This document shows, in pieces, positions 23,621 through 34,080 of a stretch of 64,000 nucleotides of DNA. The notes under the pieces were generated by a model. It made no database searches. It had not been told where the DNA came from and saw only the letters and a program-made list of their open reading frames with translations. The first letter of the stretch is position 1, and the number at the start of each line of letters is the position of its first letter. The position numbers were made by a program, and so were the translations under genes. Source of the DNA: Diphasiastrum complanatum. Lineage: Eukaryota; Streptophyta; Lycopodiopsida; Lycopodiales; Lycopodiaceae. The stretch spans positions 1 to 64,000 of the forward strand of contig MU832030.1 of NCBI GenBank assembly GCA_029204225.1, written 5' to 3'.

Positions 23621-26600
23621 ATGGCTTCCAATGGTGGGATCATGCTAGAGTCTAGTGAAAGGTTGAGTTCATCAAACTACTCTACTTGGAAAGTGAGGAT
23701 GGAGTCCTTACTTGAGTTGAATGAACTCATGGACATAGTTGCAGAAATTGAAGAGAGACCTCTCACACTTCAAGAGCAACAAAGGTTTGATAAGAAGGCC
23801 AAAAGGGCTCTTCATATCATTAAAATGAATGTTACAAATGAACTTCTCAAGGAAGTTGGAAAGTGTCAAAGTGCAAGTGAGGCATGGAATGCCTTAAATA
23901 AGCTCTTTGAATCAAAGTCCACATCTAGGGTATTGACCCTAAGGAGACAAATATTTTCTAGTAGGCAAAGAGAGGGTGAAAGTGCTCATGCATTTATCTT
24001 GAGAGTTAAGTCCCTAAGTGATGATTTAGCATGCATTGATGAGAACATAAAAGATGGTGAAATAGTCCAAGTTATGTTGAATGGTTTGCTAAATGAACAT
24101 GCTAACCTTGTGCAAAGTTTTGCCATTCAAAGAGTCTTGCCAAGTGTGGTTGACTTGCAAGAAATCTTATTGGCTGAAGAACATAGGTTGCAATCAAAGC
24201 TTGATGGTGCATCCTTGCAAGGTGGAGGTGAAGAGGCTTTCTTCACAAAAGGCAAATTCAAGGGCAAAGGTAAAGGCAAAGGGAAATGGTCCAAAGGTGG
24301 TAACTTTGATCATGATGATCACTCTTCCTCTTCCTCTTCTACTAAGAACAATAAGTCAAAGTTCAAGTGCTTTTATTGTGGGATAAAAGGTCATTTTGCA
24401 AATGAATGTTATAAGAAGAAAAGAGATCAAGGAGAGAGGCAAGGAAATCTTACAATAGATGAGGAAGAACATAACACATGTGAATCACTTGTTATGACTT
24501 CAAGTTTGTTAGCCAACATAGATGATAATGATCCTTGGTGGATTGATAGTGGAGCCTCATCTCACATGACAAGACATAAGGAATACTTTACATCCTTATT
24601 GTCTTATGAGGGAGAAGGTAACATCATCTACACTGCAAATGATGGTCAATGTGACATCAAAGGCATAGGCACTATTCCTATTTCCCTTTCAACAAATAGG
24701 AAAGCAAATCTTGAAAATGTTTTGTACATTCCTTCAATCACTAAGAATTTGCTTAGTGTAAGTCAAATGATTGACAAAGGACTTGATGTGGAGTTCATTG
24801 GAGATGCATGTTTGATAAGTAAATGTGGATCCTTGATTGCTCAAGGTAGGAGGCATGGTAAACTTTTCAAGCTTGATGCATGTGTGATCTCTAATCATGA
24901 AGGATGTATGGCTAGGGAGCAATTGACAAACCAAGAAGTTTGGCACAAGAGGTTGGGCCATCCCAACTTCAAATCTTTGGAGGTAATGGCAAAGAAAGAG
25001 CTTGTTCTTGGTCTCCCTAAAAGTCTTGTTGCAAACAATAGTGTTTGTGAACATTGTGCCTTGTCCAAATCTCATAGACTTGCTTATTCTAGATCTACTT
25101 CTAGATCTAAAGAAGCTTTTCAACTTGTGCATTCTGATATTCATTCTTCTAGTACAACTAGCAATGGTGGGGCAAAGATGTATGCAACTTTCATTGATGA
25201 CTTTAGTAGGTATACTTGGATCTATCTTCTTAAAAGTAAGGATGAAGTGTTTGCTGCATTTGTCAAGTTCAAGAATGAAATGGAAAACCAATTCAATACA
25301 AAGATCAAATGCTTAAGATCTGATAATGGAGGGGAATACACCTCAAATAGGTTCAAAGACTTTTGTATAGCACATGGGATTAAGAGGGAGATGTCTAGTC
25401 CTAGGACTCCACAACAGAATGGAGTGGCCGAGAGGAAGAATAGAACCCTTTGTGAATGTGCCAAGGCAATGAGACTACATGCTAATCTTGCTAAGTCTTT
25501 TTGGGGGGAAGCTTTAGCATGTGCTAACTATCTATGTAATAGATGGACAAGTGCTTCCTTGGATGGTAAAACTCCTCATGAGGTTCTTTATGGTAGAAGG
25601 CCGAGTGTCAAGCATTGTAGGATCTTTGGATGTACATGTTTTGTCAATATCACACTTGATGATAGAACTAAAGAAGATCCTTCATCAAAGAAGGGTGTGT
25701 TTGTTGGCTATAGTGAAGTAAGCAAGGCTTACAAAGTGTACATTCCTTCTACAAAGAAAGTTGTCATAAGTAGGGATGTCATCTTTCATGAAGAGAATGT
25801 TTCCAATGTTGTTGATGTTGATGTTGATGTGCCTACTAATCATCATGATGTGCAAGATGTCTTGGATGAAGATGGAGATGCCACTCCAAAGCAAACTTCA
25901 AGGAAGACTCAAAGGCAAAGGGCTAAGCCATCAAGGCTAACCTATGATGAAAAAGGAAAGCAAGTGGTGGACAACTCTAACTTTGCTTTTCTTACCTCTT
26001 TTGATGAACCAACTTTTGTAGGTGAAGCAATTCAAAAGAAGGAATGGATCCAAGCCATGGATCATGAGCATCAAGCACTCATCAAAAGCAACACATGGAG
26101 GTTGGTAAAGCTTCCAAAGGACAAGAAGGCAATTGGTTGTAAGTGGATCTTCAAGATCAAGACAAATCAAGATGGATCAATCAACAAGTACAAGGCAAGG
26201 TTGGTGGCAAAGGGGTATGCTCAAGAATATGGTATTGACTATGATGAGACCTTTGCACCCGTGGCAAAGATGGTAACTATTCGAATCCTAATCTCTCTTG
26301 CAACTCTTTATGATTGGGATATGTGGCAAATGGATGTTACTAATGCCTTCTTGAATGGTGATCTTGAAGAAGATATTTACATGGAGCAACCCGAGGGCTA
26401 TGTTTCACATGATGAGCCTAATCATGTGTGCTATCTCCAAAAGAGTTTGTATGGGCTAAAGCAAGCACCAAGGAGTTGGTATGCTAAGCTCAATTCCTTC
26501 TTACTTTCTCAAAACTTTGTTATGAGTGAGTATGATCATTCTCTCTACTTTAGATTGAATGAAAATGATATCACTTTACTTTTGATCTATGTTGATGACA

Positions 26601-27574
26601 TTATCTTAAGTGGTGGTAACAATCTAGATATAGATGAAATCAAGATGGCACTCAAAAGAGAGTTTGAAATTCAAGATCTTGGTAAACTTCATTATATCTT
26701 AGGAATAGAGATTATTAGAACTTCTAAATCTACATTCATATGTCAAGAAAAGTATGTTAACTCTATTCTAAAAAGGTTTCATATGGAAGATTGTAAAGTT
26801 GTTTCTACTCCTATGGAATCAAATGTAAAGCTAACTACAAGAAGTAATGAAAGATCCTTCAAGGACATTACTCTCTATAGAAAGCTAATAGGATCTCTTA
26901 TATGGTTAACCATCACAAGACCTGATCTAAGCTTTGTGGTTGGTAAACTAAGTCAATTTATGCAAGATCCTAGTGAGGCTCATTGGAAGCTAGGAAAGAG
27001 AGTACTTAGATACATCTCGGGATCTAGAGATTTTGGCATCTTGTATGGAGGTACTACACCTAACCTTTGTGGATTTTCAGATTCAGATTTTGCAGGTGAT
27101 CAAATGGATAGGAAGTCAACAAGTGCCTTTGCAATCTATCTTGGAGATGGAGTGGTCTCATGGCTATCAAAGAAGCAACCAACTATCTCTCTATCTTCCA
27201 CCGAAGCCGAGTACAAGGCATTAACAACATGCACCAAGGAGATTCTTTGGATCAAGAGGATGTTATTGGATCTTCACTTGCTGGAACCAGAGAAGACTCC
27301 AATCATACTTTGTGATAACCTTTCAGCCCAAAGCTTGGCAAGCAATCCTGTTTTTCATGCAAGGAGCAAGCACATTGAGATTGCTCACCATTTTGTGAGA
27401 GATCAAGTCATTGCCAAAGAGGTGGAGCTTCAACATGTCTCTTCAAAGGAGTGTGTGGCTGATATCTTCACCAAACCATTGGGAAAGGACCTATATTTAA
27501 TGCATAGATCTAATCTTGGAATGTGCTCAAAGACTATGTTGAAACTAGCATCCAATGTTGAAGAGGGAGTGTGA
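23621..27574 (+). CDS. Ty1/copia Gag-Pol polyprotein, intact (1317 aa)
   Basis: A single frame in copia order. Gag occupies residues 1 to about 230. A CCHC knuckle follows at about 250 (CFYCGIKGHFANEC). The aspartic protease motif DSGASSHM is at about 309. The integrase has its HHCC zinc region from about 441 and catalytic Asp, Asp and Glu in HSDIHS, LRSDNGGEY and GVAERKN. Reverse transcriptase starts near 825 and has an intact YVDDI box at about 990. RNase H has SDSDFAGD near 1150 and SSTEAEYKAL near 1191. The start follows an A-rich context (gaatcATGGC). The TGA stop lies in the first five bases of the 3' LTR. No disabling change was seen. Confidence 0.97.
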   Translation: MASNGGIMLESSERLSSSNYSTWKVRMESLLELNELMDIVAEIEERPLTLQEQQRFDKKAKRALHIIKMNVTNELLKEVGKCQSASEAWNALNKLFESKSTSRVLTLRRQIFSSRQREGESAHAFILRVKSLSDDLACIDENIKDGEIVQVMLNGLLNEHANLVQSFAIQRVLPSVVDLQEILLAEEHRLQSKLDGASLQGGGEEAFFTKGKFKGKGKGKGKWSKGGNFDHDDHSSSSSSTKNNKSKFKCFYCGIKGHFANECYKKKRDQGERQGNLTIDEEEHNTCESLVMTSSLLANIDDNDPWWIDSGASSHMTRHKEYFTSLLSYEGEGNIIYTANDGQCDIKGIGTIPISLSTNRKANLENVLYIPSITKNLLSVSQMIDKGLDVEFIGDACLISKCGSLIAQGRRHGKLFKLDACVISNHEGCMAREQLTNQEVWHKRLGHPNFKSLEVMAKKELVLGLPKSLVANNSVCEHCALSKSHRLAYSRSTSRSKEAFQLVHSDIHSSSTTSNGGAKMYATFIDDFSRYTWIYLLKSKDEVFAAFVKFKNEMENQFNTKIKCLRSDNGGEYTSNRFKDFCIAHGIKREMSSPRTPQQNGVAERKNRTLCECAKAMRLHANLAKSFWGEALACANYLCNRWTSASLDGKTPHEVLYGRRPSVKHCRIFGCTCFVNITLDDRTKEDPSSKKGVFVGYSEVSKAYKVYIPSTKKVVISRDVIFHEENVSNVVDVDVDVPTNHHDVQDVLDEDGDATPKQTSRKTQRQRAKPSRLTYDEKGKQVVDNSNFAFLTSFDEPTFVGEAIQKKEWIQAMDHEHQALIKSNTWRLVKLPKDKKAIGCKWIFKIKTNQDGSINKYKARLVAKGYAQEYGIDYDETFAPVAKMVTIRILISLATLYDWDMWQMDVTNAFLNGDLEEDIYMEQPEGYVSHDEPNHVCYLQKSLYGLKQAPRSWYAKLNSFLLSQNFVMSEYDHSLYFRLNENDITLLLIYVDDIILSGGNNLDIDEIKMALKREFEIQDLGKLHYILGIEIIRTSKSTFICQEKYVNSILKRFHMEDCKVVSTPMESNVKLTTRSNERSFKDITLYRKLIGSLIWLTITRPDLSFVVGKLSQFMQDPSEAHWKLGKRVLRYISGSRDFGILYGGTTPNLCGFSDSDFAGDQMDRKSTSAFAIYLGDGVVSWLSKKQPTISLSSTEAEYKALTTCTKEILWIKRMLLDLHLLEPEKTPIILCDNLSAQSLASNPVFHARSKHIEIAHHFVRDQVIAKEVELQHVSSKECVADIFTKPLGKDLYLMHRSNLGMCSKTMLKLASNVEEGV

Positions 27575-28224
27575 AAATTGTCAACATTTCCTAGCTAGTT
27601 TGAGGCCTAAATTGGCTAAAATTGTAAATAGTTTTGGTTCTGGAGTTTCACACGTGTGAACCAGGCCACAATGTTTTTATTTACTGTATTTTTTCAGTAT
27701 GATGAAGTGTCAAACTTCATACCCTTCAAAATGAGACCATTTTGATGTATTTTGGTCATATAAGCCATTTTTAGCTATTTTTCCTATATAGGGAATATCT
27801 AGGGTCAAGTACCTTCTAGAGAGAGGAGAGAGAGTCATCTTCCTCATCCATAAATAGTAGGGAAGTCGTGGAGAACAGGTTGGAGAAACCTTTTGTATGC
27901 TTCATTGAGATCAATAGATCATTGTCATTGTTTCTTCCTCCATTGAGAGCATTGTTGTGTGTATTGTCTTCAAGCTATTGTGTATGATCTTAGGTGCTTT
28001 CCAAAAGTGGTAGGCTGATGTATTATGGACTGTATAATGCTATTTTGGGCCGCACTTGATGTTTATGGAAGTTTCCATTTGTGATAAATGCTTTTTGATC
28101 AAGTTCTTTGCATTCTAGGTAGCATAGAATGTGTTGCCAATTCCTAGCTTATGTAGTTTGGAGTGCAAGCATTCAAGCCAATGATCTTGGAGTTTAGATC
28201 CACTTAGGATCTGTATTTTTCACA
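27570..28224 (+). repeat. 3' LTR of element G (655 bp)
   Basis: Same length and, by eye, same sequence as the 5' LTR. Its first bases contain the stop codon of the polyprotein. Confidence 0.97.
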
Positions 28225-28399
28225 TTAACACTACGATCCATTAACACTACGCATCCACAACAAAGATAGCTTACTCTTTCTCTCTCTCTCTTTCTCTCTC
28301 ATAAAAAGTATAATAACATACAATCCCAATAACATTCAGATCCAGCAATTAACAAAAACCAAAGAAAGCATGAGAGATGGAGAAGGAAAGAAGAAGAGC

Positions 28400-28432
28400 C
28401 ATTACAAGAGTTCTCAAACTTAGAAGGGTCGT
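28400..28432 (+). repeat. Left terminal inverted repeat of element D
   Basis: Begins CATTACAAGAGTT; pairs with the complement of 34081-34112 over about 33 positions with one gap. Confidence 0.75.
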
Positions 28433-28875
28433 TTGTTACGAGTTTTTTTTTTTTCCTCGTTGTTTATGTCCATGTGGCCCAATTGGTTCTTGACATAGTG
28501 GCTTCTATGTAACATAACTCGCCTGACCCGGAAAACACAATTCATGTTTGGGCAAATTTGAATTTTCGGTCCGGTAGATTGGAAGCATACTATTGGCTGG
28601 CGCGCGCGACGACTGGTTGACTAAACTGCTTGGGTTAACCTCAAGTTAAAATTATCTTGGGATATTATTTTATCTACAATAGAGGTCATATTCTCGTTAT
28701 TGTGGGATGGAATGGAGGGAATGGAAGAGGAACTACTTGAATAATTAGGGGTGGTGGGAGGAGAAGAACGCACTGCAGACTGGTGTGATGGTCCAACCAA
28801 AGGACGAGAGATGTGAGGGGGGGATGGTGATTCGCTGAGTACCACCCATTGCCTGGCAGGCCTGGTGGGCTTGGT

Positions 28876-29334
28876 CTACTTTCTCCTTCTTCGTTGAGGA
28901 ACATGCCCTCTCTCTGTAGGTGGTGGCCTAGAGGTGAAGCCACTCTTAAAGACCTGATCGTATGTACTCCTCAGCCTCATGACAAGATGCATGTCCTGAG
29001 GCATGAGGGTAACTCTCTTAGCGTGCATTGTGCAAAGTGTGGAGTCCTCAAAGAATTTGACTTGAAAGTCCTCATAGGCAGTATGGAGGGCTTCCAGGGC
29101 TATTATGTTCCAGCGAACATCATGTGAGAGTGACCTTGTCACTAATCTCACATACCTGTAGAAAGGAGCACAGGAAATCAGAATATTGGTTGTCCTCTGA
29201 AGTCTCTTGATATCCCTTAACCATGGTCTTCTGGGGCGACCTACTCTCCTACCAATGCCCACTGCCCTTTGTACAGGAGGGCGAGGAGGCGGGGCAAATG
29301 TGGTAAGGCGTGCTGTCTGCCTGGTACGGGCCAT
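28876..29334 (-). CDS. Divergent histone H3-like protein encoded in element D (152 aa)
   Basis: An intact, intronless frame starting ATG at 29334. The N-terminus ARTRQTARL copies the H3 tail start but with K4 as Arg and K9 as Leu. The tail has no lysine at all before residue 42 and is about 10 residues shorter than in H3. The histone fold aligns with H3 without gaps from LRDIKRLQRTT through PFYRYVR and FFEDSTLCTMHAKRVTLMP to the third helix. Loop 1 has the H3 length, not the longer form of plant CENH3, although the following RW resembles CENH3. K56 is Arg. A basic C-terminal extension of about 25 residues ends in QRRRRK. After the TAG stop the same frame stays open for 85 more, Ser/Pro-rich codons. 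A nucleosome role is inferred from the fold only. Confidence 0.85.
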   Translation of the reverse strand: MARTRQTARLTTFAPPPRPPVQRAVGIGRRVGRPRRPWLRDIKRLQRTTNILISCAPFYRYVRLVTRSLSHDVRWNIIALEALHTAYEDFQVKFFEDSTLCTMHAKRVTLMPQDMHLVMRLRSTYDQVFKSGFTSRPPPTERGHVPQRRRRK

Positions 29335-30072
29335 TTCAAGCAAAGGTATCGATATGACGCACCAATGAGAAAGAAAAGTGCATATCCGACATGAGGCGCA
29401 TGATGGCGATATGGCAGATGGCATATCGCCATGACACACGGAGGGGGGAGCTGTACTAGTATGTGAGTCTCTGGGCGCGTGGTAGCGATATGCGTATAGC
29501 GAGGAGCGGAACTGAACGAAGAAAACTGAGGAGAGCTAGGGAACGAAGAAATCCGAAACTGAAATATGAGCCGAAAACGTCCTTTTATACCTGTAGAACG
29601 TCCCATCATATTCACACGTGTGATGTGACACCTCCACTCCTCGCACGTGTGGTCACACATGTCATAACATGGAGCTGTCACGTGTCAGGACATCAGCGGT
29701 TCGTACGATCATACGATTGGCATGCACGTGCGAGGACACGTGTTAGGATCCGAAGTGTACACGTGTCATGCAAATGATTTGGCCATCGTTTTCACACGTG
29801 TGGCAATTTTGACCGCATGTTACCGAAACACGTGTATGGTTCAGATGCTCTATATTAGATTATATATATGAGTGTCATTTTTGGAATTCGTTTCGCATAT
29901 TGAGTCCAGGAAACCGACCTGCTCCAAAATCAGTATATACAATATCACTACCACGCGCCCAACAGACAGTTCCATAGTTGCACTGCTTCCCTGGCGCGTG
30001 GTTCCGATATCCGAAAGCGTGTTTTTCTTATCTAGTCTTATCCCTGATGAGGCAGAATCTTCTGGGTCGTCC
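29335..30072. promoter_or_regulatory. Divergent promoter region of element D with eight CACGTG palindromes
   Basis: Lies between the starts of the H3-like gene (-) and the acidic-protein gene (+). CACGTG occurs at 29615, 29644, 29679, 29725, 29737, 29760, 29795 and 29829, most within ACACGTGT-like context, which is eight times in 220 bp. CACGTG is the G-box core bound by plant bZIP and bHLH factors, but a transposase target is equally possible. A perfect 10-bp inverted repeat (29404-29413 with 29422-29431) lies 70-97 bp upstream of the H3-like start. Confidence 0.7.
29404..29431. promoter_or_regulatory. Perfect inverted repeat upstream of the H3-like gene
   Basis: TGGCGATATG and CATATCGCCA separated by 8 bases. 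Related GCGATATGC occurs at about 29483. A binding site for a dimeric protein is possible; nothing shows which. Confidence 0.6.
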
Positions 30073-31175
30073 ATGATTGGTTTGCCTGCCCCTACCACTC
30101 GTGTGGCTTCAGAGGTTTCTATTACTGATGAGGTTTTAGGAGATGTAGAGGAGGCCAGGCAAGCACAGCAATATGATCCTACCAAGGCTCGTTCTCTGTC
30201 TATCTCTCCCTTATCTACCGTGAGTGAGATTGACCAGAGCAGAACCCTGATGGACCTCCATGTGTACCATATGGACGATATTGCATTCTTGTCCATTAGC
30301 GACATCGGAGATGTAATGGATCTCAGAGAAGATCAGATATTATCTCTTATGTCAAGGATGATTTCTGAATTTAATGATTTTATTGAATTTGATGATGACG
30401 ACCTCATAGATGGCATCGACTATGAGGACCAGGTAGAATGGGCAAGTGGCACAAATGCCCTTCAAAGGATGCTATCTGAGAACAGGGCATATGAGGCTAA
30501 TATGCCGAGTGAGGAGGAATTTTTGGCTTTTCAGAAAAAGTATCCACCACCTCCCATATATACTATTCCAGCTGACCAGCAATCCACCATTATTGCTGGT
30601 CACAATTTAGAAGCTGCTGGTATGATCCAAGCTGACAAGGAGGATTTGGTAAGTACACCTTCTCACAAAAATCATTTACTATTTAACAACTGATTATTGA
30701 TCTGCTAGTTTGACTAACACTTGATTATGTGTTGTAGGATATCGTTGAAGTTGATGCCTTTGCTAGCAGACATGGAGGATTGAGAGAGAGACAAGGCGGG
30801 AGATAGAAGGATGCCTCATTGGCTCATTATTTGAAACATTTTGTAAATAACAAAATTTGTATTCTTCATGAAAGGTTTTTTGTGAATGCGGGAACCTTAA
30901 TCATTGTCATCAAGGCCCTATCTTATGTTGCCCAAGGGCATAAATATCCAAAAAATACATATAGAATCATTTTTGTCAAAAGAGATGTTGCTCTTAAAGT
31001 GTTCAATTACGTGCCAAAAAATGTTCCTATGAGATCATCTGCTCTGGCAATTCTATTAAAATATATAGATATGAGGAAAAGGCGATCCACTCGATTTTTA
31101 GATCCATATGGTAGGAAAAAGTTCCTTCATGACCACACAGCAAAAATTGTTCTTAGAGACAATGAAAAAAAATGA
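30073..31175 (+). pseudogene. Acidic protein gene of element D, unrecognised, with an in-frame TAG
   Basis: The first ATG in the long frame is at 30073 (MIGLPAPTT); the frame is open from 29872. Exon 1 ends at 30648 before GTAAGT, and exon 2 starts at 30738 after TTGTAG; the 89-bp intron keeps phase 0. The middle is strongly acidic (FDDDDLIDGIDYEDQVEW). Exon 2 has a TAG at 30804 but the same frame then continues to 31175, with a basic, Tyr/Lys-rich end (RKRRSTRFLDPYGRKK). No family recognised. Divergent placement against the H3-like gene and the acidic stretch would suit a histone partner or chaperone, but that is speculation. The TAG makes this copy probably broken, or truncates it to a 214-residue acidic protein. 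Confidence 0.6.
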
Positions 31176-31256
31176 TTGTACTCTTTTCCATTTAATGTAT
31201 GTGAAATTTGAGAATTTGTTATCATGCGCATTTGATCTTTATTGAATGCCATCAAT

Positions 31257-33750
31257 CTAATTCTGGCTTATAACTTTACATGCTTTTTTGAATCTTTGAT
31301 ATTCAGTTGATCTTGTTGTGTATCGAACTTGAGCTCGTCTATAAAACCATTGGAATAGTTGAATGATGTAACTATTTTTTGAGGATGTTCCATCTTGTTG
31401 TGTATTTCGATGAAATGCTGCTCTTGCCTGCCAATGTGATTTCTCCATTCCTTGTGAGGACCATATACTCAAACTGCCATACTTTTTTGCAAAAAATGAT
31501 GCATGATGCCTTAGTATGTGCTGCAATATCAAAGATTTATGCATTGATTAGAATCTATCCCCACCCGAACTGCATCTACAAACTCTATTGTTGTTTTCTC
31601 CGATAGGAGTACATCTGCATATGAAATTGTATCTTTTCTAAGCACTTCAATCATATTATCGAGCTTTTTCCAAACTTCAACCTTCTTTACCCTTGTTGTT
31701 CCTTTATCTTCAAAGTCTTTTGTTGTAGAAATAACATCTTTCCAAACCAAGTATTGGATCTTAGACAACTCTTTAGAATGATTCGATAAAAATCGACGAG
31801 CTTTGACTCCTCCTATGCTAGGTTTATTGAATACATTTCCTGTTTTTCCCGAAAGCTTTTCATCTTTTTGTATTTTAACATGGCCTTTATGAAGGCCTGC
31901 TTTTGACAATACTTCCTCTAATCGAGCGATTTCTTGTTTTGATGCTGACTCTGGCTTAGTATTCCATGCAAACAAGATATGAAGATATATTAATTTCTCT
32001 ATGATCCTCACCTCTCCATGAAGTGTGCAAATATGCACATTTTGTAAAGGGATTGGTAGTATTGGTTTCCAATTGGGATCTTCAATATCTCTTGAAACTC
32101 TTGTGTTCCTTGAAATGTCATTTGATGATTTCATACAATATAGACATGGATGTTTCGAATTTGCTCCATGAGATACATTGAACATACATTTCAATGACTT
32201 CAAGTCTCCAGCTAAATGCCATTCCACCAAAAATTCACCTCTTTCAGGAACACTAAGTACTTTGCCATTCATATGATCCTTTATGATATCTGGATAACTT
32301 GTTCTGCTAAAAATGAACCTCCTTGATAACCTGTTCAACATATGGAATAACAAGTTTTTATGTATTCAAAACAATTACCAAAAGAAATTGCACATGAATA
32401 ATAGCCATTTTTTACCTAAAAACATGCTAGCCACCATATGTTGTTTTCTGATTGCACATTGAAGTTGAGATCCCTTGAGTTTGTTGCATTGCTCAATGCT
32501 CCATTCATGAGAGTAATACTTACTCTTTCCAACTTTTGTCTTTATAACTTCCGATTCATCTAGCTTGACCACCAGAATAAGTTTGCTCATACTAACACTT
32601 GTAATATTATAGAATTTCACTATAAATCTCAATAAATGATTCAAATCCACAAATAAGTTGTTGGTAGAATTATATGACAAATTGCTAGACTTTGAATTGT
32701 AAATCTCATTGATGTGAAAAGGGATTCCATTGACATTTTGCATACCCTTATTCAATACATCTCTCTCCAATCTTATCTGAAAAGGGCGAGGAATGAGAGA
32801 TTTTCTTACATGCAATTGTCCAAAAGCCTCTTTAATAAATTTAAATATACTTGCATATGCCTCCCTGCTAATACTTGAGAAATCACATGCTCCCTAAATT
32901 AACGTTCAGTCGATAACCTTACCGACCTCGTTCATCAAAGTCTCAGTGACCTTGGACTTGATTCAAGAATACCGATTATTGTCCAACAAAGACTTTGTGG
33001 ACTTGGTTGTCAATACCGAACTCAATGATTTTCCGATCAGGTCATTGTCCTTCAGATGCTCATTTGCAACCAATGTCGATCCACAAATGATTATGAGAAT
33101 CAAAAAACCCAAATAGGACACATAATAAATGTCATGCTACTTCACAAAACTAAAATAAAACTGATTCAAATCAAATCCTTACTTGAATGCTTGAATTTTT
33201 TTTCTCCGTTGGCCTCCATTTAGCGAAAGCTCATCAATGTCCTTCATAATTCTTTTTCGCTTATTTCTTTTTAATTTCTTATCTAGTATGTGAGTTTCTT
33301 CTTTTAACTGGTCATTTGATATACGTAATGTCTGAACAACTTGTCGAAATTGATCATTACTTGCATTCAAATTTAAGATAATATTATGTAAACGTGCATT
33401 ATCTTCTTTTGTTTGTAATAATGCGGTCTCTTTTTCTCTTTAGTCGGCAAGCAAACCATTTAACATACATTCTAAACTCTGTATTTTCTGAATCGAGTTT
33501 GCAGCACCATAAATCGTCAATATTTCACAATAACCCAGTAAACCGTTTTCTCCGTTACACAAAAACTTTACTAATTGTGTGATGGATTGGAATTGTGGAG
33601 CTTGCATCAAGCTCGGATCCAATGGATACAAACTTCCGTCAATCCACAAATCGTAATTCTTTCTTTGGTTGATTCTGTGAGCGATCATATCAAGTGGAGA
33701 AACTATGGATTCTTTCACTACTCCTTTTTTAGCTATCGGAGCATTCTCGG
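31257..33750 (-). pseudogene. Multi-exon transposase-like gene of element D
   Basis: Read from 33750 down. The first block (33750-33181) has an N-terminal region followed by a Lys/Glu coiled coil (LKEETHILDKKLKR) and a donor-like GTAAGG; one TAA near 33440 interrupts it. The blocks 32815-32375 and 32353-31529 carry WHLAGDLKSLKCMF, a zinc-like SKHPCLYCMK, and NVHICTLHGEVRIIEKL. The last block (31544-31257) has AKKYGSLSIWSSQGMEKSH. This succession (GDLK, CxxC, LH-E/R, QG-E-S) recurs in poorly named eukaryotic transposon proteins with an RNase H-like core, as I recall the family. Exon limits and catalytic residues are not certain. Presumed to mobilise element D. Confidence 0.55.
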
Positions 33751-34080
33751 CAGGGAGAACAATGTGTAGATGAAACTAAGACATCTCCGCAAACATCAGC
33801 TAACAAACCAAAAAGAAAAAAGACACTATTCTTCATCCATGGCATACCTGAGATTCTATGTTTATTCTCTCGCTAGTTAAAACGAGGGACACAATCTGAT
33901 TTTCAAATTTGAAAAAGTTAGTTAATGAGCGTCATAGGTTCTTGAAGTCGCAGTTGCATGCGTCATAATCATGTCATGTTAACTACACATTAATAGTAAG
34001 GTTAAGCTAAACTGGACCTGAATGTTCGTTGGAGTTTTAAAATTCGACTTTTTTTTTGGTCCTACGTGGCATTTCTTAGA

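Larger units (their letters stand above)
21794..28224 (+). mobile_element. Element G: intact, very young Ty1/copia retrotransposon
   Basis: 655-bp LTRs at 21794-22448 and 27570-28224 appear identical by eye. TTAAC is duplicated on both sides (21789-21793 and 28225-28229). The primer site TGGTATCAGAGC is adjacent to the 5' LTR and a purine tract (AAGAGGGAG) precedes the 3' LTR. One uninterrupted 1317-codon frame encodes all the proteins needed. The element is probably autonomous and recently active. It inserted into the 3' LTR of element C. Confidence 0.97.

Noticed and set aside
28876-29334. Calling the H3-like gene CENH3
   Set aside because: Loop 1 has canonical H3 length and the tail starts like H3; the RW and VTLM resemblances to CENH3 are too weak. 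Kept as H3-like.
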